Assembly: GCA_015057585.1 (NCBI GenBank)
Contig: SVEF01000010.1
Coordinates: 1 to 64,000 of the forward strand
DNA: 64,000 nt
Source of the DNA: Lachnospiraceae bacterium
Lineage (GTDB): Bacteria > Bacillota > Clostridia > Lachnospirales > Lachnospiraceae
Direction: 5' to 3'
A program made the translations under genes and the position numbers. This document shows, piece by piece, positions 51,627 through 59,059 of this stretch (position 1 is the stretch's first letter; each line of letters begins with the position of its first letter). The notes beneath the pieces were generated by a model. It saw only the letters and a program-made list of their open reading frames with translations, was not told the origin of the DNA and made no database searches.

Positions 51627-51634
51627 CCTTGTTC
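51623..51634 (-). promoter_or_regulatory. CsrA-like hairpin over the fliW start codon
   Basis: On the reverse strand GAACAAGGATGT matches 11 of 12 positions of RUACARGGAUGU; AACA-AGGA-TGTT can pair. It overlaps the ribosome binding region and includes the fliW ATG (51624-51626), so CsrA binding would block fliW translation. Confidence 0.65.
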
Positions 51635-51648
51635 TCCTCTCATGTTTT

Positions 51649-53130
51649 TTATAAGAAATCTAATAACGATGTCTGTACTAATTTCGATGCGGCCGAAAGT
51701 GAAGAATTATATACCGTTTCCGCAGCGGAATACTTGATAATGGTATCTACCAGATCCGCATCCTCATTCTGCGACAACAAGTCTTCAAAATCCACCTGCT
51801 GGTCGGAAAGACGGCTCTCCGTCAGCTGCAATCTCTTGTATCTTCCGCCCAAATCCGCCGTCGCTACATTCAGTGTTTCCTGTTCCTGCTCCGTCACGGT
51901 AATGCCGCGCTGGAATGCTTCGGTCATCATTGCTGTCTTTAACGTGAATTCCGACTTTAACTGTTCTTTAATCGACTCCAGTTTTGCACGCTGGTCGGTT
52001 GTAATTGTCGTATCCTCCAGCATTTTGTCGACTTCTGCCATGTTATCTTCCACTGCCTTTACCGCATTCACCGCATTGATAATTTCATCAATCATACGGC
52101 CGATTCCCGTGGTAAACGCATCGGAACCCTGTGTATTGATGGTCAGTTTCTGGTTAAAATTCACTTCATACTGGATCTGCTGATCCGATTTGGTATAGGT
52201 AACCGGTTCTGCTGCCGGGTCCGCCGTATCCGTCACGGTACAGTTAAAATAATGTTCCGGGCGAAGGTCATTGATATCGAAACTGTCCTTTACATACTCT
52301 GCCTTAATGTCAGTGGCTGTACGGAAGGTCTCATACAAATCATCCGCAAGAATCAGTTCACCCGTCTCCGGAATGAAATTGATGGTGCCGGCTGCCGGCC
52401 GGTATGCCATCTCATCCGTTACGGAGATGGTGTTGATGACCGGATCTGTTACCACAGTGCCGTCCTTCGTCGTGTAGGAAAGCTTTATCGTCTCCGCACT
52501 CACGTCAGTATAGGAAAGTTTTAAGCGGTATCTTTCTACCTTGGACGGAACGGTATCATCCCATGTATCTAAAGCCGTCGGATCATACTTATCTAAGTCC
52601 ACGCTGTTTACAATGGTAGAAATACGATCGATGGAATCCGCCGAAAGCGGCTCAGTAATTTCATATTTTAAATTGGTGGTTGCTTCATTAAACACCAGGC
52701 TGGTATCGGTCTTATAACCGCTGAACACATAGCGTCCCGCATAGTTGGTATTGCCTTCCTGATAAAGCTGACCCTTTAACTGCTCTAAATTAGTTGCAAT
52801 CGCATCTCTGTCCTCTGCGGTCGGATAATCGTTTGCGCCCTGGTTGCAATAGGTATTCATGGAAGTAATAATACTGTTTACTGTCTTTAATGCACTCTCA
52901 GTGACATCCATCCATGCGAGTGCATCCGGAATATTCTTTTCATAATACTGGTTCAGTTCCGAAAGATTGGTCCGGAATTTCAGTGCACGTACCGCTACAA
53001 TAGGATCGTCCGAAGGCTTTGTTATCTTTTTTCCGGAGGAATACTGCTGCTCTAACGCACTCATCAGGTTTTTATTCCCGTTGATATTGTAAAGCGCATT
53101 ATTCGTCATCATTTTATTTGTAATACGCAT
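51649..53130 (-). CDS. flgL: Flagellar hook-associated protein 3
   Basis: FlgL joins the hook and filament. The 493-residue protein has the conserved ends: N-terminal MRITNKMMTNNALYNINGNKNLM to QQYSSGKKITKPSDDP, and C-terminal QNEDADLVDTIIKYSAAETVYNSSLSAASKLVQTSLLDFL (only outline given). It is longer than the usual 300-400 because of a large central domain. Ribosome binding site TGGAGG. Confidence 0.95.
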   Translation of the reverse strand: MRITNKMMTNNALYNINGNKNLMSALEQQYSSGKKITKPSDDPIVAVRALKFRTNLSELNQYYEKNIPDALAWMDVTESALKTVNSIITSMNTYCNQGANDYPTAEDRDAIATNLEQLKGQLYQEGNTNYAGRYVFSGYKTDTSLVFNEATTNLKYEITEPLSADSIDRISTIVNSVDLDKYDPTALDTWDDTVPSKVERYRLKLSYTDVSAETIKLSYTTKDGTVVTDPVINTISVTDEMAYRPAAGTINFIPETGELILADDLYETFRTATDIKAEYVKDSFDINDLRPEHYFNCTVTDTADPAAEPVTYTKSDQQIQYEVNFNQKLTINTQGSDAFTTGIGRMIDEIINAVNAVKAVEDNMAEVDKMLEDTTITTDQRAKLESIKEQLKSEFTLKTAMMTEAFQRGITVTEQEQETLNVATADLGGRYKRLQLTESRLSDQQVDFEDLLSQNEDADLVDTIIKYSAAETVYNSSLSAASKLVQTSLLDFL

Positions 53131-53168
53131 AGCCTGCCTCCATTTATCGTTCTATTGTATATTTCGGC

Positions 53169-54980
53169 TTAAAGTCCCATTTCATTAATAAGTTTATCGT
53201 AAATCTCATTCATAACGGAAATAATTTTCGCAGATAAACTGTATGCTTCCTGGTATTTTGCCAGACTCATTGCTTCTTCATCAATGTCGACTCCGGCCAC
53301 GGAAAGTCTCTGGTTCGTTACAGAATTTACGATATTTTGCTGGCTCTCTGCGAAATTCAGCGCCGCTTTGGTATCGACACCGATTTCACCGACTAAGGTT
53401 TCCAGAAACGCTGCCGGGTCACCCTGCTTAAACATCGTAATATCACTCTTTAATGCCACTAACTTTTCTGCAATATCTGCTTTACTCACACCGTTTACAA
53501 TGTCCGATGCCGCTGCCACGTTGGAAGGATTGACCAGAATAGTTTCACTTACAGTAAAACTTTCTGCCGTCAGCCAGTAATACGATGCCTGTGTCACCAG
53601 CGGATCCGAATCAAATTCCGTCATCGGCTTGTCTGCACCAAAGGAATTTAAGTTATATTCTCCATTGGTCATCTTGTTCTTTGCCGCAAAGAAATTGACA
53701 TTGGTATCCCCGTTTAAATTCACGCCGCTTGCATGGACTTCATTGAACTCCTGCGCAAAGGTACGGATAAACTCGTTTAACTGTGCACGGTAATACGGAA
53801 TTCCCTTGTAATCCACGGTATGTCCGATGGTCACCTTGGTATCTTCCGGATACTGTCTTCTGGCTTCCTCATTCAACTGGAATACGTAGGTATACTGTCC
53901 CTCATCATCCACGCGGATTTCAAAGGACGAATAGGTATATTCCCCGTTTCCGATTTTAATCTTGCCTTCCATCGGAATATTTAAATCTTTGATTTCGTTA
54001 ATATTGGTTGCACGGATGGTAACCTCCATGGCTCCTTCATCCACTTCTTCTGCGAAGCCCTGAAGATTTTCCTTGTTGTTTCCGTCGCGCACCTCAAACA
54101 ACGCCTTGATGGTACCGGAGAGTGTGGCGCTTTCTGTATTTAAGCGTTCTCCGTTGTCCCAGTAAATATCATAAAGACCTTCCACATCACACTGATTCAG
54201 TTTTTGCTCTCTCGGTCTTACCTCCAGCTGCTTTGCATCATAACTGTCTACCAAAACATTGCCGTCCAGACGCACGATGTAGCTGGTCATGCCTACGTTT
54301 CCGACCGGAGTTTCCGTCACGGTAACGTTTGCGATTTCCGATAACTGGTCAATCAGATTCTCTCTCTGGTCTCTTAAGTCGTTGGCATTTTCTCCTCCGA
54401 CTTCCACCGTGTTAATCTGCTGGGTTAAGGATGCCACCTGCGTTGCCAGGGAATTGATCCGGCTCACCTGGTTCTTTACTTCGTAGTTACACTCGGTCTG
54501 CACCTGGTCCAAATTGGTGGAAAGCGAATTAAAATAATCGCAAAGACTCTGTGCATGATTGATCATCTGGGTTCTTACGGTTAAATTTGCAGAGTCCTTG
54601 GTCAGTTCCTGCAGAGCGTTGTACATGTTGTCAAACGTCACCGTAAACCCTTCTAACTTTACTTCATTTAGATAACTCTGTACTTCATTTAAGAAATAAC
54701 TTCTGCTCTCATACTGGCCATACATCGCATTGTTGGAACGGTATTTTTCGTCATAATACTGGCTGCGCATCTGTGTAATCTCATTCACACTGACACCGCT
54801 TCCCAGCATACCGTAACGGTTGTTTGTGGAAATCGGGGAATCTGCCGACTGGGAAATTACCTGTCTCGAATACCCTTCGGTCTCGATATTGGCTACATTA
54901 TGCGCAGTCACGTTCAGACCCGTTTTCGCTGCAAACAGACCTGTGGTTCCGATATTCAGTCCAAAAAATGTAGATGCCAT
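53169..54980 (-). CDS. flgK: Flagellar hook-associated protein 1, downstream paralogue
   Basis: FlgK makes the first hook-filament junction ring. The 603-residue protein starts FGLNIGTTGLFAAKTGLNVTAHNVANIETEGYSRQ in outline and ends in a conserved FlgK C terminus (SVAGVDIDEEAMSLAKYQEAYSLSAKIIS). It is the second of two adjacent flgK genes, separated by 41 nt. GGAG and GAGG sites precede the ATG, next to a GC-rich hairpin CGGGG-AAT-CCCCG. Confidence 0.94.
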   Translation of the reverse strand: MASTFFGLNIGTTGLFAAKTGLNVTAHNVANIETEGYSRQVISQSADSPISTNNRYGMLGSGVSVNEITQMRSQYYDEKYRSNNAMYGQYESRSYFLNEVQSYLNEVKLEGFTVTFDNMYNALQELTKDSANLTVRTQMINHAQSLCDYFNSLSTNLDQVQTECNYEVKNQVSRINSLATQVASLTQQINTVEVGGENANDLRDQRENLIDQLSEIANVTVTETPVGNVGMTSYIVRLDGNVLVDSYDAKQLEVRPREQKLNQCDVEGLYDIYWDNGERLNTESATLSGTIKALFEVRDGNNKENLQGFAEEVDEGAMEVTIRATNINEIKDLNIPMEGKIKIGNGEYTYSSFEIRVDDEGQYTYVFQLNEEARRQYPEDTKVTIGHTVDYKGIPYYRAQLNEFIRTFAQEFNEVHASGVNLNGDTNVNFFAAKNKMTNGEYNLNSFGADKPMTEFDSDPLVTQASYYWLTAESFTVSETILVNPSNVAAASDIVNGVSKADIAEKLVALKSDITMFKQGDPAAFLETLVGEIGVDTKAALNFAESQQNIVNSVTNQRLSVAGVDIDEEAMSLAKYQEAYSLSAKIISVMNEIYDKLINEMGL

Positions 54981-55021
54981 ACTAACCTCATTTCTCCGGG
55001 GGATTCCCCGTTTGTTCCTTT

Positions 55022-56797
55022 TTATCCGAGCGCATTTAACAGGTGTTCCAACATCTGGCTGACTGCACTGACATATCTTGCCGATGCATTGTAAGCCTGC
55101 TGGAACCGGATCATATTCGTCAGTTCTTCATCGGAAGAAACTGCAATCACCGACAGTCTCTGGTTGTCCACGCTGGATACCAGACTTTCCTGGCTCTGGT
55201 AGACGTTTTTAAATTTCTCACCCTTGGTCGCCAGTGCACCAATCATCTCGGTATAATATTCATTAAAATTATGTGCCTTGTACTCGTTTGGAGTTAATGT
55301 TGCAAACGGTGTCTGCCATTCGGTCAGCAGCTGTTCGCAAATATCCACCCGGTAAGCACCGGTTTTGTCATTGTTGGATAACGGAATCAGCGAAGGATCT
55401 TTTAAGATTTCCGGATTTACTTCAATTTCTCCTAACGTAAAGAGACTGTAATTGTTTTCCGGATCCTCTTCGTTGTACTTCCAGACTTCCACGTCCTGCC
55501 AAACCCCATCCACTTCAATGGTCACTACCGTCTTTTCATAGCGGTCCATGGATTTTCGGTTAAACAGTGCCTCGCCCGGGGTAAAGTTTTCGTCCATACC
55601 AACCGGTGCGTTTTCTTTATCAAAAATCACGATACGCTCTCCGTCCGAAGTCATCACTTCTTTGTTCGGGCAAAGTAAATCGTTGATGGTGGTTACGATA
55701 CCATGAATCAGCTGGTCAAATTCTGCCTGCACGCTGACAATCGCCGAGGATTCGATCTGCATGTTATATGCATGTAATTCCTTTTCGTACTCCTCAAACG
55801 CTTCCTCGTATTCATCCTTATAAAAATATCCGGTTTCATCGGTAAAATCCGCCTTATCCGGTGCTACCGGAATATCTGTGTACTTTCCGACAATATTACC
55901 GCGGACCATCAAAAGTCCCTTTAATGCTCCTAAATCCGTATTGGCTTCGGAATTTGGAAGCGGGTCGAAATCATATACCGATACATCACCGTAACTTGGC
56001 CAGTACGGTTCTATCATTCCGGTATCATTGTCTAAAAGTCTGGTGTCCATGTGATACACCAGATCTTCGGAAACGAATACGTTATCCTCTAACATGACGG
56101 TTACCACACCGTCTGCATGTTCTTTGTAGGTAATTGCCGCAAGACCTCCAAGTTCGTCTAAAAGGACGTTTCTTGCGTCCCTGTAGTCATTGGCATGTTC
56201 CACTCCGCTTGCCTCATACAAACGGATTTTTTCGTTCAGTGCATGGATTTCATCGCCGATTTCGTTAATCCGGTCTACGTAGTTTTGAATCTTGGTATTT
56301 AAATTAACCTGATAGTCCTTAATCTGATTATATACCATTTCCGCACGCTCAATAAAACTGACTGCGGTCTGGATGAAACTGGTTCTTGTTACGATATTGT
56401 CCGGCTCCTTACATAGTTCCGACATCGCATGCCAGAGTTCTTCGGTAGAATCCTGGAAGGCAACCCCTTCGGTTTCTCCGAGGATTTCTTCCATTTCGGT
56501 TGCGGATTCGTACTGTGCCTGATAAAACTGCTGGCGTCCCAGTTCCTGACGATACGATTTATCTAAAAACTGGTCTCTTACCTGAGTGATTGCCGCCGCT
56601 GTAGCACCATGTCCGACCTGCAGATAAGAAACCGCATTGCTTCCGATCGTTGTATAAAAGGAATCCGTAAGAATCGTCTGCTGACGGACATATCCTTTCG
56701 TTTCCACGTTTGAGAGGTTGTGCGCTGTTGCATTTAAGCCTCTCTGGCTTACGCTCAGTCCGGATACACCGGTGTATAAACTGCTCATTAAACTCAT
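55022..56797 (-). CDS. flgK: Flagellar hook-associated protein 1, upstream paralogue
   Basis: The 591-residue protein begins LYTGVSGLSVSQRGLNATAHNLSNVETKGYVRQQ in outline and ends VIAVSSDEELTNMIRFQQAYNASARYVSAVSQMLEHLLNALG (outline). The core matches FlgK, but its central domain differs strongly from that of the downstream copy. Both have intact ends. The two may form a mixed junction, or one may be specialised. It lies directly after flgN. Confidence 0.92.
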   Translation of the reverse strand: MSLMSSLYTGVSGLSVSQRGLNATAHNLSNVETKGYVRQQTILTDSFYTTIGSNAVSYLQVGHGATAAAITQVRDQFLDKSYRQELGRQQFYQAQYESATEMEEILGETEGVAFQDSTEELWHAMSELCKEPDNIVTRTSFIQTAVSFIERAEMVYNQIKDYQVNLNTKIQNYVDRINEIGDEIHALNEKIRLYEASGVEHANDYRDARNVLLDELGGLAAITYKEHADGVVTVMLEDNVFVSEDLVYHMDTRLLDNDTGMIEPYWPSYGDVSVYDFDPLPNSEANTDLGALKGLLMVRGNIVGKYTDIPVAPDKADFTDETGYFYKDEYEEAFEEYEKELHAYNMQIESSAIVSVQAEFDQLIHGIVTTINDLLCPNKEVMTSDGERIVIFDKENAPVGMDENFTPGEALFNRKSMDRYEKTVVTIEVDGVWQDVEVWKYNEEDPENNYSLFTLGEIEVNPEILKDPSLIPLSNNDKTGAYRVDICEQLLTEWQTPFATLTPNEYKAHNFNEYYTEMIGALATKGEKFKNVYQSQESLVSSVDNQRLSVIAVSSDEELTNMIRFQQAYNASARYVSAVSQMLEHLLNALG

Positions 56798-56853
56798 ATC
56801 AACCTCTCCTTTCTTTTTTCTTCTGTTACATAAGAACAGGGATGTCTCATGCC

Positions 56854-57366
56854 CTATTGCTTTGCATCAAACATCCCTGTCTGTGAAGCGGTCATATCCC
56901 ACTGTCCCGCATTCCTTGTATAATTATTTCCCGGCACAATCCTTGTGCTCTGGAGTAAATTCATATTGTAGGAAATCATTTCTAGAGACTGTTCAATCAA
57001 AATACGGTTATGTCCGTTGACTTCGGATACACGCCTCAAAGTAGCTGTCAATTCCTTATGAAGTCTTTGAAGTGCTTCCTGTTCTGCCGGCTGTTTGCTG
57101 ATAAGCGGAATCAGTTTCGGCAGTGTCAGTTCTGTGAGTGGCCTATTTAATACCACCGCAATATTTTTCATCACATCCGCACGCTTTTGTTCCAGAGCGG
57201 CAACCTTTGCGATTGCCTCCTGTTCCACTTCCGTTATCCTTTGAATTTCCGCCAAATCATTTGCAATAATCACCTGTGTTTTCTTTTCTGCCACAGGGAG
57301 CAGTTCCTGATAGGCCACCAGCTCGCGTTCTAAAGTGGCTATCAGTTCTTCCATCAAGCTTGCCAT
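56854..57366 (-). CDS. flgN: Flagellar chaperone FlgN
   Basis: The 170-residue helical protein begins MEELIATLERELVAYQELLPVAEKKTQVI (outline), and fits FlgN, the export chaperone for FlgK and FlgL. Its place between flgM and flgK is standard. TAGGAGAG precedes the ATG. Confidence 0.9.
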   Translation of the reverse strand: MASLMEELIATLERELVAYQELLPVAEKKTQVIIANDLAEIQRITEVEQEAIAKVAALEQKRADVMKNIAVVLNRPLTELTLPKLIPLISKQPAEQEALQRLHKELTATLRRVSEVNGHNRILIEQSLEMISYNMNLLQSTRIVPGNNYTRNAGQWDMTASQTGMFDAKQ

Positions 57367-57381
57367 AACCTAATGTCTCTC

Positions 57382-57654
57382 CTATACCGTAAATCCGTTT
57401 AATAACTTGTCTGCAAGAGCTCCCATCGGTACACTGTAAGTACCGTTTGCCATACTGGTCTTGAGTTCTTCCACCTTTTCCTCACGGATGTCCGGCGCCT
57501 GGGCTACTGCCTGCTTTGCAACCTGAAGTTCTCTGCCAAAACTGGAAATTTCCACAGAATCTCTGGTTGGCGCCACAGAAGAAACTCCCGCTTTCTTCTT
57601 CGTACCGTTTGCCTGATAGATCTGGCTAATCTCGGCCATAGCATCAATACGCAT
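57382..57654 (-). CDS. flgM: Anti-sigma-28 factor FlgM
   Basis: FlgM holds sigma-28 inactive until the hook is finished and it is exported. The 90-residue protein begins MRIDAMAEISQIYQ and ends in a helical segment EEKVEELKTSMANGTYSVPMGALADKLLNG, the typical FlgM pattern. Several ATG codons overlap near the start; I use the one giving MRI. It is the first gene of a sigma-28 operon, so it would be self-limiting. Confidence 0.92.
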   Translation of the reverse strand: MRIDAMAEISQIYQANGTKKKAGVSSVAPTRDSVEISSFGRELQVAKQAVAQAPDIREEKVEELKTSMANGTYSVPMGALADKLLNGFTV

Positions 57655-57726
57655 ACACATCACCATCCTACTCTTCTTAAAATCTAAAACTATAGTTACA
57701 GGCTTCTCACAGCTCCTATATCCTAT

Positions 57727-57754
57727 ATATCGGAAGGGACCAAAGATAACTTTA
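57727..57754 (-). promoter_or_regulatory. Sigma-28 promoter of flgM-flgN-flgK-flgL-fliW-csrA
   Basis: On the reverse strand TAAA (57751-57754), 16 nt, TCCGATAT (57727-57734) match the SigD/FliA consensus. The spacer and -35 form a short inverted repeat, GGGACTAAAG and CTTTGGTCCC (57736-57759). Confidence 0.82.
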
Positions 57755-57799
57755 GTCCCTCCTCACTGATTTTGTGTGAAATTTTAATGGTTTTTTTGT

Positions 57800-59059
57800 C
57801 TATTTTGTCTGAAAATAATCGGTAAAATCAAATGTTGCAAAGTAATCCGCCGGAGTTTCCGCACGACGTATCATCTGCACACTTCCATCTTCTTTTAAAA
57901 GAAGCTCTGCCGAGCGCAGTTTGCCATTATAATTGTAGCCCATAGAGAATCCATGCGCCCCCGTATCATGGATCACTACATAATCCCCTATGTCAATCTT
58001 TGGCAGCATACGGTCAATCGCAAATTTGTCATTATTCTCGCAAAGAGAACCGGTCACGTCATATTTATGGTCACACGGCAGGTCTTCCTTACCCGGTACC
58101 GTGATGTGGTGATACGCCCCATACATAGCAGGGCGCATTAAATTCACCGCGCACGCATCCAGACCGATGTACTCTTTGTAAATGTGCTTTTCATGCACCG
58201 CGGTTGCCACCAGCTGACCGTACGGAGCCAGCATAAAGCGTCCGAGTTCGGTATAAATTGCCACATCATCCATACCGGCAGGTACCAGCACTTCTTCGTA
58301 TGCTTTTCTGACGCCTTCTCCGATGGCTATGATATCGTTCGGTTCCTGGTCCGGATAATACGGAACGCCAACACCGCCCGACAGATTGATAAATGTGATA
58401 TGCGCGCCGGTCTTTTCTTTCAGTTCCGCTGCCAGTTCAAATAATGTACGTGCCAGCATCGGATAGTAATCATTGGTCACGGTGTTACTGCAAAGGAACG
58501 AATGGATACCGAATTCCTCCACGCCCTTCGCCTTCAAAACGGAAAACGCTTCCTCCAGCTGCGCTTTTGTCATACCGTACTTGGCATCTCCCGGATTGTC
58601 CATGATGGAATTACTAACGGCATAGACTCCCCCCGGATTGTAACGGCAGCAAATCTTTTTCGGAAGTCCTGCCACCTTCTCCAGATAGGCAATATGGGTA
58701 AAGTCATCCAGATTGATCACCGCACCGAGTTCTCTTGCTTTTACAAACTCCTCCGCCGGAGTCGCATTCGAGGAAAACATAATTTCCTCACCAACCGAAC
58801 CAACCGCCTCCGACATCATCAGTTCCGTCAGGGACGAGCAGTCGAAGCCGCAGCCCTCTTCCTTTAAAATCTGCATCAGAAACGGATTCGGTGTTGCCTT
58901 TACTGCGAAATATTCTTTAAATCCTTTGTTCCAGGAAAACGCTTTCGCCATTTTTCTGGCATTCTCCCGAATGCCCTTTTCATCATAAATATGGAACGGT
59001 GTCGGGTAGGTCTTTACCACTTCGGCGATTTGTTCCTTAGTTAAAAATGATTGCTTCAT
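57800..59059 (-). CDS. lysA: Diaminopimelate decarboxylase-type PLP enzyme
   Basis: The protein of about 419 residues has a fold-III PLP barrel: YFAVKATPNPFLM (PLP lysine, about residues 44-56), GGVGVPY and the C-terminal CENNDKFAIDRMLP and HDTGAHGFSMGYNYN. It would make lysine from meso-diaminopimelate. The close relatives carboxynorspermidine or arginine decarboxylases are less likely. I start at 59059, which has GGGAGA 6 nt upstream and overlaps the glycosyltransferase gene by 23 nt. It lies between flagellar and surface-polymer genes. Confidence 0.85.
   Translation of the reverse strand: MKQSFLTKEQIAEVVKTYPTPFHIYDEKGIRENARKMAKAFSWNKGFKEYFAVKATPNPFLMQILKEEGCGFDCSSLTELMMSEAVGSVGEEIMFSSNATPAEEFVKARELGAVINLDDFTHIAYLEKVAGLPKKICCRYNPGGVYAVSNSIMDNPGDAKYGMTKAQLEEAFSVLKAKGVEEFGIHSFLCSNTVTNDYYPMLARTLFELAAELKEKTGAHITFINLSGGVGVPYYPDQEPNDIIAIGEGVRKAYEEVLVPAGMDDVAIYTELGRFMLAPYGQLVATAVHEKHIYKEYIGLDACAVNLMRPAMYGAYHHITVPGKEDLPCDHKYDVTGSLCENNDKFAIDRMLPKIDIGDYVVIHDTGAHGFSMGYNYNGKLRSAELLLKEDGSVQMIRRAETPADYFATFDFTDYFQTK

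Noticed and set aside
57736-57759. GGGACTAAAG/CTTTGGTCCC hairpin as terminator of lysA
   Set aside because: It lies upstream of lysA's neighbour promoter but has no T run and overlaps a sigma-28 promoter, so it is better seen as part of the promoter.
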